Below are positions 54,903 through 64,000 of a stretch of DNA of 64,000 nucleotides, piece after piece (position 1 is the first letter of the stretch; every line of letters starts with the position of its first letter). The stretch lies in contig NZ_VEBK01000007.1 of assembly GCF_007676755.1 (NCBI RefSeq), positions 1-64,000 on the forward strand, written 5' to 3'. Source of the DNA: Bacillus sp. FJAT-22090. Lineage in GTDB: Bacteria; Bacillota; Bacilli; Bacillales_A; Planococcaceae. The notes below the pieces were generated by a model. That model was not told the origin of the DNA. It made no database searches and worked only from the letters and a program-made list of their open reading frames with translations. Made by a program: the position numbers and the translations under genes.

Positions 54903-55715
54903 ATGAAAAAAGGTAAGTTGTTATTTGCTCTGATTATTGCTGCAGCTTTAGTTTTGGCAGCGTGTGGAAATAAAACGAAAAAAGAGAGCAATGAGGATCC
55001 TTTAAAAGCAATCCAAGATAAAGGGGAAATAGTAGTTGGGATCATGGGGACATATGCACCTTATAATTTTATGAATAAAGACAAAGAATATGATGGCTTT
55101 GACGTAGATATAGCGAAAGAATTAGCAAAACGTCTGGATGTAAAAGCAAGCTTTGTCGCACAAGAATTTTCTGGTTTAATCCCTAGTCTGCAAAAAGGAA
55201 AATTTGATATTTTAGTTAGCCAAGTAACCATTACAGAGGAACGTCAAAAACAAATTGATTTTACAGAACCTTATATCACAAATGAGGTAAAAGTTATTGT
55301 AAAAGATGATAATACAACGATTCAAACAGTAGATGATTTTAAAGGGAAAAAAATCGGTGTAGGATTAGGAACAAATGATGAAGCTTTCTTACGAAATGAT
55401 TTAATGCCAAAAGTTGGAGACTTTCAAATAAATACGTACGATGATGTGATTACCACATTAAAAGATTTAGACGCAGGACGTGTAGACGCAACAATTAATA
55501 ATGTATATGCATTGAAACCAATTATAGAAGAAAACGGATTTAAAGTGAAAGCTGTTGGTGGCCCTATAAAATCGGATAAAGCTGCTGTAGCTGTGAAAAA
55601 AGGCAATACAGAACTACTCGATGCGTTGAACAAAGCCTTGGAAGAAATGAAACAAGATGGTAGGTATAATGAAATCTTCGTAAAATGGTTTGATGAAGAG
55701 CCAGATGCTGAGTAA
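54903..55715 (+). CDS. Polar amino acid ABC transporter substrate-binding lipoprotein
   Basis: A 270-residue SBP_bac_3 family lipoprotein with lipobox LAAC (Cys21). GEIVVGIMGTYAPYNFM, DGFDVDIAKELAKRL and the later GVGLGTNDEAFLRND are family features. It delivers a polar amino acid (arginine, glutamine or cystine type) to the permease encoded next. The exact ligand cannot be told from the sequence. RBS AAGGAGGAA. Confidence 0.93.
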   Translation: MKKGKLLFALIIAAALVLAACGNKTKKESNEDPLKAIQDKGEIVVGIMGTYAPYNFMNKDKEYDGFDVDIAKELAKRLDVKASFVAQEFSGLIPSLQKGKFDILVSQVTITEERQKQIDFTEPYITNEVKVIVKDDNTTIQTVDDFKGKKIGVGLGTNDEAFLRNDLMPKVGDFQINTYDDVITTLKDLDAGRVDATINNVYALKPIIEENGFKVKAVGGPIKSDKAAVAVKKGNTELLDALNKALEEMKQDGRYNEIFVKWFDEEPDAE

Positions 55716-55733
55716 AGAAAGTAGGGAGAATAC

Positions 55734-56375
55734 ATGGATATAGTAATTGATAATCTGCCTTTTTTATTAAAAGGGGCATACTATACTTTATTAATTACAG
55801 TGGTATCTATGTTTTTCGGCTTGATTATTGGATTAATTACAGCGATTGCTCGGTTAAAGGGCAATCGTTTCTTTCGTGCTATAGCGAGAGTGTATGTATC
55901 TATCATTCGAGGAACACCGCCACTTGTTCAAATTGTCATCGTATACTTTGGTCTTGTAGATTATGGTATTGAACTAGGAGCATTAACAGCTGCCTATATT
56001 GCGCTAAGTATTAACATTGGGGCATATGTTTCGGAAGCTTTCCGCGGGGCCATTCAAGCTGTGCCGGTTGGGCAAACAGAAGCTGCTCTTGCAACTGGTA
56101 TGACAGAATCTCAGGCTATAAAACGAATCGTTATTCCCCAGGCGATTCGTATTGCTATACCACCGCTAGGAAATACGTTTGTTGGAATGCTTAAAGAAAC
56201 TTCCTTGGTTTCTGTTATTGCAGTTACCGAATTAATGCGTTCTGCCCAGTTATTAGTAGCCCAATATTATGTATATATGCCGTTTTACTTGTCCATAGCG
56301 GTCATGTATTGGATTATGAGCACTGTATTTACATTTGTTTTGAATAAATTAGAGAAACGATTATCTATCTATTAA
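55734..56375 (+). CDS. Polar amino acid ABC transporter permease
   Basis: A 213-residue membrane protein of the HisMQ/GlnP family with five predicted segments. VSIIRGTPPLVQIVIVYFG and the EAA loop EAALATGMTESQAIKRIVIP, which docks to the ATPase, are diagnostic. A single permease gene is present, so it probably works as a homodimer. RBS TAGGGAG; 18 bases after the binding-protein gene. Confidence 0.94.
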   Translation: MDIVIDNLPFLLKGAYYTLLITVVSMFFGLIIGLITAIARLKGNRFFRAIARVYVSIIRGTPPLVQIVIVYFGLVDYGIELGALTAAYIALSINIGAYVSEAFRGAIQAVPVGQTEAALATGMTESQAIKRIVIPQAIRIAIPPLGNTFVGMLKETSLVSVIAVTELMRSAQLLVAQYYVYMPFYLSIAVMYWIMSTVFTFVLNKLEKRLSIY

Positions 56376-56386
56376 GGGGGAGCCCA

Positions 56387-57133
56387 ATGATTCAGGCAAA
56401 TGAATTATCTAAAAGCTTTGATCAGCATGAAGTATTAAAACAAATTTCATTGACGATTCCAGCTCATCAAGTAGTAGCAGTTATTGGCCCAAGTGGTTCT
56501 GGAAAAAGTACTTTCTTACGTTGTTTAAATGGATTAGAGACGATTACAGGTGGAGAAATCTCTGTTAATAATCATTTATTAAAAGCGACAGACTCAAAGA
56601 AAGTACGTCAAAAAACAATTCATGCAATACGTCAGGATACGGGAATGGTTTTCCAACAGTTTAACCTTTACCCGCATAAAACGGTTGTCGAAAACGTAAT
56701 GGAAGCGATAATTATTGTTAAAAAGCTTTCGAAGGAAAAAGCTAAATCGATTGCTAGTCAATTATTGAAGCGTGTTGGTTTACAAGAAAAAGAAAATGAA
56801 TATCCTTCTAGATTATCCGGAGGGCAGCAACAACGAGTTGCAATTGCAAGAGCACTTGCAATGGAACCGAAAATTATGCTATTTGATGAACCTACATCCG
56901 CTTTAGATCCAGAACTCGTAGGAGAAGTCTTAAAGGTTATGAAGGAATTAGCAGATGAGGGCATGACAATGGTCATTGTGACTCATGAGATGAGGTTTGC
57001 CCAAGATGTTGCAGACCGTATTTTATTTATGGCAGATGGCAAAATAGTGGAAGATGCGCAACCTAAAACTTTTTTCACACACCCTTCGACAGAACGTGCA
57101 CAAAGGTTTTTAGCAAAAGTAAATGAATTTTAA
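56387..57133 (+). CDS. Polar amino acid ABC transporter ATP-binding protein
   Basis: A 248-residue ATPase of the GlnQ/HisP type. Walker A GPSGSGKST, Q-loop GMVFQQFNLYPHKT, signature LSGGQQQRVAIARAL, Walker B IMLFDEPTSALDPEL and H-loop VTHEMRFA are all intact. It completes the importer with the two preceding genes. RBS AAGGGGGAG. Confidence 0.95.
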   Translation: MIQANELSKSFDQHEVLKQISLTIPAHQVVAVIGPSGSGKSTFLRCLNGLETITGGEISVNNHLLKATDSKKVRQKTIHAIRQDTGMVFQQFNLYPHKTVVENVMEAIIIVKKLSKEKAKSIASQLLKRVGLQEKENEYPSRLSGGQQQRVAIARALAMEPKIMLFDEPTSALDPELVGEVLKVMKELADEGMTMVIVTHEMRFAQDVADRILFMADGKIVEDAQPKTFFTHPSTERAQRFLAKVNEF

Positions 57134-57150
57134 ATGAAAGGAAGAGAAAA

Positions 57151-57576
57151 ATGGAAGTAAAAGCAATATGGCAAGGTGGACGAGCTTTTGAAGCGAAAGG
57201 TCCTTCGGGTTATCCAATGTCTATGGACGCAACACCAAATTACGGGGGAGAGGGACAAGCACCAACACCGACTGAAATGTTATTAAGTTCGCTTGCTGGA
57301 TGTATCGGTATCGATGTTACAATGATTTTAAAACCGCATCTAGATAATATAGAATCGATAGAAATAACAGTAGTTGGATCACGTCGCGAAGAATTACCAA
57401 CCGCGTTTACGGCAGCAGATTTATTGTTTGACGTAAAAGGAAATATAGATGCGAAAAAAGTTATCCGTGCCATTAAACTTGGAGAAGAAAAGTATTGTGC
57501 TGTCTCTGCCTCTTTGAAAGCTGACATATCCTATCGTTTAATCTTAAATGGAGAAGAGATAGAGATTCAAGAATAG
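57151..57576 (+). CDS. OsmC family protein
   Basis: A 141-residue OsmC/Ohr fold protein, probably a thiol peroxidase or related stress protein. The two redox cysteines are in LLSSLAGCIGIDV (Cys51) and GEEKYCAVSASL (Cys116). It lies 17 bases after the transporter ATPase and before the shared terminator, so it is likely cotranscribed, although a functional link is not obvious. RBS AAAGGAAGAG. Confidence 0.88.
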   Translation: MEVKAIWQGGRAFEAKGPSGYPMSMDATPNYGGEGQAPTPTEMLLSSLAGCIGIDVTMILKPHLDNIESIEITVVGSRREELPTAFTAADLLFDVKGNIDAKKVIRAIKLGEEKYCAVSASLKADISYRLILNGEEIEIQE

Positions 57577-57597
57577 GAAAGTGTGATGTCACAAAAC

Positions 57598-57632
57598 AAA
57601 ACCCATTCATCTAAAAGATGAATGGGTTTTTC
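57598..57632 (+). terminator. Terminator after the OsmC gene
   Basis: AAAACCCATTCATCT pairs perfectly with AGATGAATGGGTTTT. Confidence 0.9.
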
Positions 57633-57730
57633 GATGATTTCAATGAAAATGTCCACTTTTCATTGAAATATGATATCGGCTCTACATAATCATACAAAAA
57701 TTAGTAAGTTTAGTCAAGTTAACACAAATA

Positions 57731-58360
57731 TCATTGTATATGTCGATATACTCCAACTACTTTTCCAAGAATAGAAACTTGGTTCACGATGATCGGTTCC
57801 ATCGTTGAATTTTCGGGTTGTAAACGAAAATAAGTCTTTTCCTTGAAAAAACGTTTGACGGTTGCTTCATCTTCTTCGGTCATGGCTACTACAATATCTC
57901 CATTATTAGCAGACTGTTGCTGTTTTACGACAACATAATCACCATTTAAAATACCAGCTTCAATCATACTATTACCCATAATCTCTAACATAAATAAGTT
58001 GTCATCAGAGGTGCCAAACGTTTCTGGAAGCGGGAAGAACTCCTCTATATTTTCAATTGCTGTAATAGGTAGTCCGGCCGTTACTTTTCCTACAAGTGGA
58101 ACGTGAACGACACCTTGTTTTTCTGCTGGAGAATCGATTCCATCAAGTATTTCGATTGCACGAGGCTTTGTTGGATCTCTTCTTATTAATCCTTTACTTT
58201 CAAGTCTTGCTAAATGGCCATGTACTGTAGAACTAGAAGCAAGCCCTACAGCTTCGCCTATTTCGCGTACGGAAGGTGGATATCCTTTTTTTCGAACTTC
58301 TTCTTTAATAAAAGCTAAAATATCTTCTTGTCTCTTAGATGCTTTTTTCAATGAGTTCAC
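57731..58360 (-). CDS. lexA: SOS repressor LexA
   Basis: A 209-residue repressor. The winged helix-turn-helix covers residues about 25-65 ([20 protein letters not shown]). The self-cleavage site is Ala95-Gly96 in KVTAGLPIT, and the catalytic dyad is Ser131 (MGNSMIEAG) and Lys169 (TVKRFF). RecA bound to single-stranded DNA triggers cleavage. It is divergent from the cell-division inhibitor gene yneA. Its predicted promoter is overlapped by an SOS box, so it represses itself. Confidence 0.97.
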   Translation of the reverse strand: MNSLKKASKRQEDILAFIKEEVRKKGYPPSVREIGEAVGLASSSTVHGHLARLESKGLIRRDPTKPRAIEILDGIDSPAEKQGVVHVPLVGKVTAGLPITAIENIEEFFPLPETFGTSDDNLFMLEIMGNSMIEAGILNGDYVVVKQQQSANNGDIVVAMTEEDEATVKRFFKEKTYFRLQPENSTMEPIIVNQVSILGKVVGVYRHIQ

Positions 58361-58404
58361 CTCTTTTAAATAAGAATTTTTCTATTAAGTTATTTCTTAC
58401 TAAT

Positions 58405-58433
58405 AGTATAACAGTCTATTTTGTATTATGCAA
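58405..58433 (-). promoter_or_regulatory. Predicted promoter of lexA
   Basis: On the minus strand TTGCAT (58433-58428), 17 bp, TATACT (58410-58405). Confidence 0.6.
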
Positions 58434-58444
58434 ACATAGGTTCT
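58431..58444. promoter_or_regulatory. SOS box 1 (lexA side)
   Basis: CAAACATAGGTTCT resembles CGAAC-N4-GTTCG (two end mismatches) and overlaps the lexA -35 box. Confidence 0.65.
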
Positions 58445-58452
58445 AATAATTG

Positions 58453-58482
58453 TTGACAAAAAACAAGTGTTCGTATTATTAT
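58453..58482 (+). promoter_or_regulatory. Predicted promoter of yneA-yneB-ynzC
   Basis: TTGACA (58453-58458), 18 bp, TATTAT (58477-58482). SOS box 2 fills part of the spacer. Confidence 0.65.
58460..58473. promoter_or_regulatory. SOS box 2 (yneA promoter spacer)
   Basis: AAAACAAGTGTTCG keeps AAC-N4-GTTCG and lies between the -35 and -10 boxes of yneA. Confidence 0.65.
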
Positions 58483-58483
58483 T

Positions 58484-58510
58484 AGAACATACATTCCGAA
58501 CACGCATTCT
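58484..58510. promoter_or_regulatory. SOS boxes 3 and 4, back to back
   Basis: AGAACATACATTCC (58484-58497) and CGAACACGCATTCT (58497-58510) share one base. Each keeps GAAC-N4-RTTC. They lie just downstream of the yneA -10 box. Co-operative LexA binding is possible. Confidence 0.55.
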
Positions 58511-58527
58511 TATTAGGGGGACTTAAC

Positions 58528-59489
<962 letters not shown>

Positions 59490-59554
59490 AGACTTGCACT
59501 CTGTGTGTTTTTTCCTTACCTTTATAGAAGGTATATAAGGAAAGGATGAAATGT

Positions 59555-59788
59555 ATGTTAAGTAAAGAAAAATTAGCACGAATCAGCGAACTCTCTAAAA
59601 AATCAAAAACAAGTGGTTTATCGATAGAAGAAGCAAAAGAACAAAGCGCTCTTAGAAAAGAATATTTAGAAACGTTTCGTTCAACCATGAGAGATACAAT
59701 TGAAAGTGTAAAAATTATTGATCCAGAAGGCAATGATGTAACACCTGAGAAAGTACAACAAGCAAAAAAGGGTAAATTTCTGAATTAA
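59555..59788 (+). CDS. ynzC: YnzC, DUF896 family small protein
   Basis: A 77-residue helical-hairpin protein of DUF896, third gene of the SOS-linked yneA operon. VKIIDPEGNDVTPEKV is the conserved C-terminal motif. The ATG at 59555 has AAGGA at good spacing and gives the usual length; the ATG at 59546 overlaps the RBS. Function unknown. Confidence 0.92.
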   Translation: MLSKEKLARISELSKKSKTSGLSIEEAKEQSALRKEYLETFRSTMRDTIESVKIIDPEGNDVTPEKVQQAKKGKFLN

Positions 59789-59952
59789 TTAATCATTTTA
59801 GAAACCATTGATAATAGATACATTGTTGTCTAAACTAGAAGTATAGAAAAGTTGAACTTCAATTATTAGTGGACTTCATCTTCCCATATTGATTTGTTGG
59901 GGTTTTACTGCCTTAATGCAGGAAAAAATTTTTGTTCGAGAGGATGTCATTC

Positions 59953-61953
59953 ATGTCTTTACAAGCAGATTTATTAGCAATTAATACAATTCGTACTTTA
60001 TCAATTGATGCAATTGATAATGCGAATTCAGGACACCCAGGTCTTCCAATGGGAGCAGCTCCGATGGCCTATACATTATGGACGAAACATCTACGTCATA
60101 ACCCTAACAATCCAAATTGGTTTAATCGTGACCGTTTTGTTTTATCTGCAGGCCATGGTTCTATGCTACTTTACAGTCTACTCCATCTTGGAGGGTATGA
60201 CCTACCAATGGAAGAAGTTAAAAACTTCAGACAGTGGGATTCTAAAACTCCAGGACATCCAGAGTACGGTCACACTGCAGGGGTTGAAGCTACAACTGGA
60301 CCACTTGGTCAAGGTATCGCGATGGCGGTAGGAATGGCTATGGCAGAAGCTCATTTAGCTGCAACTTACAATAAAGAAGACCATTCAATCATAGATCACT
60401 ATACGTATGCTTTATGTGGAGATGGAGATTTAATGGAAGGTGTCGCTGCAGAGGCAATTTCTTTAGCGGGTCACTTGCAATTAGATAAACTAATCGTTTT
60501 ATACGATAGTAATGATATTTCTTTAGATGGTGATCTAAATAAATCATTTTCTGAGAAAATCGAAAAACGCTTTGAATCATATGGTTGGAACTATATTTTG
60601 GTTAAAGATGGAAATAATATCGCTGAAATTTCAGCTGCAATAGAAAAAGCAAAAGTACAAAATGATAAACCAACTATTATTGAAGTAAAAACGGTTATCG
60701 GTTTTGGCTCTCCAAATAGAGCAGGAAAATCTGATGCACATGGTATGCCACTTGGCAAAGAAGAAACTTTATTAGCAAAAGCTGCATATGAATGGGCTTT
60801 TGAAGGAGACTTCCATGTACCTGAAGAAGTGTATGAAACTTTCAAACAAGCTTCAGAGCGTCAAGGAGTAACAGAAGAGTCTGCTTGGAATGAAAAGTTT
60901 AGTGCATATGAAGAAGCATTTCCAGAGCTAGCTACAACTCTTAAACAAGCAATTAGTGGTAAATTACCTGAGAATTTTGCGGATGCATTGAAGACGTATG
61001 AAGAAGGTACATCTCATGCGACTCGCTCTGCCTCTGGGGATGCAATTAATGCAATTGCTCAAAATCTTCCATCATTTTTCGGAGGAAGTGCAGACTTAGC
61101 GGGCTCTAACAAGACGACAATGAAAAATGCGGGAGACTTCTCTGCAGAAAATTATGCTGGAAAAAACATTTGGTTCGGTGTACGTGAATTTGCTATGGGT
61201 GCAGCTTTAAACGGCATGGCTCTACATGGTGGATTAAACGTTTTCGGTGGAACATTCTTCGTATTTAGCGATTATGTAAGACCAGCAATTCGTTTATCTG
61301 CACTTATGGGCTTACCTGTAACTTATGTATTTACACACGATAGTATTGCTGTAGGAGAAGATGGACCAACACATGAACCAATCGAGCATTTAGCTTCTTT
61401 ACGTGCGATGCCAGGCTTATCTGTAATTCGTCCAGCGGATGCAAATGAAACAGCAGAGGCATGGAAGTTAGCAGTTTCTGCAGGAGACCACCCAACAGTA
61501 TTAGTTCTATCTAGACAAAACCTACCAACTCTTAAAGGTTCTGTAGAACAGGCTAGTGAAGGGGTTTCAAAAGGGGCTTATGTAGTTTCTCCAAATGCAA
61601 ATGCGGAAGCAATTTTACTTGCTACAGGATCTGAAGTTAGCCTTGCAGTTGAAGCTCAAAAGGAACTTGCAGTTGAAGGTATCCAAGTTTCTGTTGTATC
61701 TATGCCATCATGGGATTTGTTTGAGAAACAAGACGCAGCATACAAACAATCTGTATTACCGTCCAATTTAACAAAACGATTAGCTATTGAAATGGGATCC
61801 TCATTAGGATGGCATCGTTATATTGGTTTTGACGGAGATGTTATAGCAATCGATCAATTCGGTGCTAGTGCACCAGGTGAAGTTGTGATGAAAGAATACG
61901 GTTTCTCTGTTGAAAATGTTGTTTCTAAAATGAAGAACCTACTTCAAAAATAA
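59953..61953 (+). CDS. tkt: Transketolase
   Basis: A 666-residue thiamine-pyrophosphate enzyme of the pentose phosphate pathway. [29 protein letters not shown], the TPP motif [14 protein letters not shown], and [17 protein letters not shown] in the C-terminal half are present. The frame is open from TTG 59932, but GAGAGG at 59939-59944 points to the ATG at 59953. It lies between ynzC and yneF, as in B. subtilis. Confidence 0.97.
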   Translation: MSLQADLLAINTIRTLSIDAIDNANSGHPGLPMGAAPMAYTLWTKHLRHNPNNPNWFNRDRFVLSAGHGSMLLYSLLHLGGYDLPMEEVKNFRQWDSKTPGHPEYGHTAGVEATTGPLGQGIAMAVGMAMAEAHLAATYNKEDHSIIDHYTYALCGDGDLMEGVAAEAISLAGHLQLDKLIVLYDSNDISLDGDLNKSFSEKIEKRFESYGWNYILVKDGNNIAEISAAIEKAKVQNDKPTIIEVKTVIGFGSPNRAGKSDAHGMPLGKEETLLAKAAYEWAFEGDFHVPEEVYETFKQASERQGVTEESAWNEKFSAYEEAFPELATTLKQAISGKLPENFADALKTYEEGTSHATRSASGDAINAIAQNLPSFFGGSADLAGSNKTTMKNAGDFSAENYAGKNIWFGVREFAMGAALNGMALHGGLNVFGGTFFVFSDYVRPAIRLSALMGLPVTYVFTHDSIAVGEDGPTHEPIEHLASLRAMPGLSVIRPADANETAEAWKLAVSAGDHPTVLVLSRQNLPTLKGSVEQASEGVSKGAYVVSPNANAEAILLATGSEVSLAVEAQKELAVEGIQVSVVSMPSWDLFEKQDAAYKQSVLPSNLTKRLAIEMGSSLGWHRYIGFDGDVIAIDQFGASAPGEVVMKEYGFSVENVVSKMKNLLQK

Positions 61954-61964
61954 GAAGTGAATAA

Positions 61965-62012
61965 AGGCAATTCAAATACTTCTAGACAAAAAGTATTTGA
62001 ATTGCTTTTTTA
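61965..62012 (+). terminator. Terminator after tkt
   Basis: GCAATTCAAATACT pairs with AGTATTTGAATTGC, followed by TTTTTTATTTT. Confidence 0.9.
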
Positions 62013-62103
62013 TTTTAATTTATATAGTATGCATAGGGAATATATAGTATAATTTTCAGTGGTGTCTTGTACACGTAGACAAGAACGTAAAGGAGGAGAA
62101 ATC

Positions 62104-62325
62104 ATGGAAACATGGATTTGGATTATTATTGTAATCGTTGCGTTAATCGGTGGTGCAGCAATTGGATTTTTTGCGGCACGTCAATATATGATGAAATACC
62201 TAAAAGAAAATCCACCTATCAATGAACAAATGCTTCGAATGATGATGGCACAAATGGGACGTAAGCCTTCTGAAAAACAAGTAAAACAAATGATGAATCA
62301 AATGAATAAAATGCAAAATAAATAA
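62104..62325 (+). CDS. yneF: YneF, UPF0154 small membrane protein
   Basis: A 73-residue protein with an N-terminal membrane helix ([20 protein letters not shown]) and a cytoplasmic basic tail ([40 protein letters not shown]). It is nearly invariant in Bacillales and of unknown function. ATG at 62104 behind AAAGGAGGAG; the longer frame from 62059 covers the RBS. Confidence 0.94.
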   Translation: METWIWIIIVIVALIGGAAIGFFAARQYMMKYLKENPPINEQMLRMMMAQMGRKPSEKQVKQMMNQMNKMQNK

Positions 62326-62357
62326 TAAAAGCACTCATTTTTGAGTGCTTTTATTAT
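62326..62357. terminator. Bidirectional terminator between yneF and the YqkD-like gene
   Basis: AATAAAAGCACTCA pairs perfectly with TGAGTGCTTTTATT. It reaches into the stop codon of the minus-strand gene. Confidence 0.88.
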
Positions 62358-63283
62358 TTATTTAGTAAATTGTTTTGCATGAGAAAATCTGCCACAACTT
62401 GCTCATATTCCTCACTATTTTCGTTAAATGATTTAGCATGAACACCAACATCAAATAATTTTAATGTTTTTGGACCTTTTTTCTTCTCATATAATTCCTC
62501 GGTCATTTTAGGAAGAATAAAGTCATCTTGTAAGCTGTGAATAAATAATACTGGCTTTTCAATTTTATCTACTACATCAATCGGTGAAACAAGATTTAAA
62601 GTGTAACCATCCCGCATTTTTAAAAATAAATTAGCAAATCGAATTGGTAAACCAGAGCGTAAAGGCGTTGTTTGCTTAATAATATTGGAAACCTGCTCTT
62701 CAAAATCGGAAAAAGAACAATCAGAAATATAGAAATCTGCGTCATCTTTTATAGAGCCTGCATATAGTAGCATAGTTGCCGCACCCATCGATTCACCATG
62801 AATTCCAATAATGGCACTTTCACCAACACGCTCTCGTACCACTTCTACAATAGACTGCAAGTCAATTTTTTCATAAAACCCAAAACTAGTTGTTTTTCCT
62901 CCCGAATCACCATGGCGACGGTGATCATACACGACGCTGTTAAAACCAAGCCTTTCAAACATGCGAACAAAACGTAAAGAGTTTATTTTATTTTCAGTCA
63001 CGCCATGACAAATAATGACGTAATTATTTGTTTGCAAAGGCTCTACAAAAATAGCTTTTAAGGAATATCCATTTTTAGATTCAATCCACTGCTCTGTTTT
63101 ATTTACCGCATTAAACCATGCCTCATCTAAACGTTTGGATGTAATTTCACGATTTAATATGAAGTCATTTTCTTTTTTCTTCATATACATAAGCTTGTTT
63201 GTTACAAAAAAACCGAAAACGGTGGCTAGGGCCGAAATAACACTTGTAAAAATACTCGTCCAAATGATGACTCTTTTTTTCAT
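62354..63283 (-). CDS. YqkD-like alpha/beta hydrolase, membrane anchored
   Basis: A 309-residue protein with an N-terminal signal anchor (about residues 8-30) and a serine-hydrolase domain. ICHGVTENKINSLRF, DHRRHGDSGGKTTSFGFYEK and the nucleophile elbow GIHGESMGAAT match B. subtilis YqkD closely. The closing His is in VGVHAKSF. Substrate unknown. GGAG precedes the ATG on the minus strand. It starts 11 bases after the HMG-CoA lyase stop, so the two are probably cotranscribed. Confidence 0.88.
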   Translation of the reverse strand: MKKRVIIWTSIFTSVISALATVFGFFVTNKLMYMKKKENDFILNREITSKRLDEAWFNAVNKTEQWIESKNGYSLKAIFVEPLQTNNYVIICHGVTENKINSLRFVRMFERLGFNSVVYDHRRHGDSGGKTTSFGFYEKIDLQSIVEVVRERVGESAIIGIHGESMGAATMLLYAGSIKDDADFYISDCSFSDFEEQVSNIIKQTTPLRSGLPIRFANLFLKMRDGYTLNLVSPIDVVDKIEKPVLFIHSLQDDFILPKMTEELYEKKKGPKTLKLFDVGVHAKSFNENSEEYEQVVADFLMQNNLLNK

Positions 63284-63294
63284 AGCCTCAACTC

Positions 63295-64000
63295 CTACTT
63301 GCTTTTGGATAGTCTATACATACCCGTTTCAATTGGCCTAGTTGCATACGGTGCAATGATATCTACCGCTTGTATCAATGTGTCTAGGTTGATATTCGTT
63401 TCAATATCCATTTGTTTTAGCATATTCACAACATCTTCAGTTGCTACATTTCCGGTTGCTCCTGGAGCAAAAGGACAACCCCCTAAACCGCCTGCGGAAG
63501 TGTCAAATCGATCAACCCCTGCTTGAAGTGCTGAAAAAATATTTGCTACCCCCATTTTTCTTGTATCATGGAAATGAGCTGTAATTAGTGTATTTGGAAA
63601 TTCTTTTTTTAATGCTTCAAATAGCATGTAGCTTTCTTGTGGATTTGCCATCCCAATTGTATCTGCAACACTTAATTCATCTACACCCCACGAGACAAAT
63701 TCACTGCATAATTCTAGCACTTTGGCTGGTTCTATTTTTCCTTCATATGGACAATAGAAAGCGGTGGAGATACACGCACGTACAAAATGTCCTTCTACTA
63801 GTAATTTTTCCACAATTGGTTTCAATTCATGCATACTTTCTTCGGTTGTTTTGTTAATATTTTTTTTATTAAATGTGTTAGATACACCTACAAATACAGC
63901 AAAGCTACTAGCATTTGCTTCTTTGGCAAGTTCCACGCCTTTCGCGTTAGGTGTTAACACAAATTGTCTGCCAACTTTTTTTGCACATCCCACAATTTCT
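63295..64000 (-). CDS. Hydroxymethylglutaryl-CoA lyase (3' part, cut by the window edge)
   Basis: The C-terminal 230 or more residues of a DRE-TIM metallolyase. The HMG-CoA lyase signature with its catalytic Cys is in GGLGGCPFAPGATGNVATED. THFHDTRKMGVAN-type sequence (TAHFHDTRKMG) carries metal-binding His, and VDELSVADTIGMANP is also typical. The enzyme splits 3-hydroxy-3-methylglutaryl-CoA into acetyl-CoA and acetoacetate in leucine breakdown (B. subtilis YngG). The frame continues past base 64000 without a start, so the N-terminus lies outside the window. Confidence 0.9.
   Translation of the reverse strand, partial: EIVGCAKKVGRQFVLTPNAKGVELAKEANASSFAVFVGVSNTFNKKNINKTTEESMHELKPIVEKLLVEGHFVRACISTAFYCPYEGKIEPAKVLELCSEFVSWGVDELSVADTIGMANPQESYMLFEALKKEFPNTLITAHFHDTRKMGVANIFSALQAGVDRFDTSAGGLGGCPFAPGATGNVATEDVVNMLKQMDIETNINLDTLIQAVDIIAPYATRPIETGMYRLSKSK

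Overview
The window is low-GC, Gram-positive chromosomal DNA from an endospore-forming member of the Bacillales. Evidence is the presence of spoVS, cotE, ricA (ymcA) and rny, strong GGAGG-type ribosome binding sites, several TTG/GTG starts, and gene orders shared with Bacillus (ymfF-ymfH-ymfI-ymfK-rodZ-pgsA-cinA-recA; rny-ymdB-spoVS; miaB-ricA; cotE-mutS-mutL; miaA-hfq; ynbB-glnR-glnA; lexA/yneA-yneB-ynzC-tkt-yneF). The korAB pair after spoVS and the GC-rich intergenic hairpin repeats fit the Planococcaceae side of the order (for example a Psychrobacillus-like organism), but I cannot prove the genus from this sequence alone. No rRNA, tRNA or CRISPR array was seen.

Layout. 0-5.8 kb: a GntR/UTRA regulator followed by a BMP-type nucleoside ABC importer (lipoprotein, double ATPase, two permeases). 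5.9-9.2 kb: ymfF-ymfH-ymfI, linked to 5-aminopentanol modification of elongation factor P; ynbB at 47.4 kb belongs to the same pathway. 9.3-14.2 kb: ymfK, rodZ, pgsA, cinA and SOS-regulated recA. 14.2-14.9 kb: a geneless stretch with a GC-rich repeat and the rny promoter. 14.9-22.9 kb: rny, ymdB, spoVS, korAB, miaB, ricA. 23.0-26.6 kb: a TAXI-type TRAP transporter with a possible CcpA site in its promoter. 26.7-35.8 kb: accessory transport genes. They include a degenerate ABC domain fused to a LytTR DNA-binding domain beside an ABC-2 exporter, an MFS pump preceded by a short leader peptide and RBS-masking structure, a CynX/NimT-type MFS protein, a second ABC exporter overlapping a nucleotidyltransferase-like gene, and an orphan lipoprotein. 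35.9-48.7 kb: nagB, cotE, mutSL, glpKD, a hydrolase, miaA, hfq, a rhodanese and ynbB. 48.7-49.6 kb: a geneless block of repeats bounded by inverted homologous ends. 49.7-51.5 kb: glnRA with two perfect GlnR operators. 51.5-54.6 kb: an accessory stretch with several tiny ORFs and an endolysin-like M23 peptidase, probably a decayed prophage. 54.9-57.6 kb: a polar amino acid ABC importer and an OsmC protein. 57.7-62.3 kb: lexA divergent from yneA-yneB-ynzC, with four SOS-box-like sites between them, then tkt and yneF. 62.4-64 kb, minus strand: a YqkD-like hydrolase and the 3' part of an HMG-CoA lyase gene cut by the window edge.

The most interesting signals are regulatory. A pseudo-ABC/LytTR regulator has two direct repeats spaced exactly 21 bp apart between it and the exporter genes. 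A leader peptide plus competing RNA pairings precede the MFS pump. A 21-bp-period degenerate tandem repeat occurs in two unrelated intergenic regions, and one copy sits inside a block with inverted ends. Starts were re-chosen from RBS position wherever the longest reading frame was implausible; those choices are inference.
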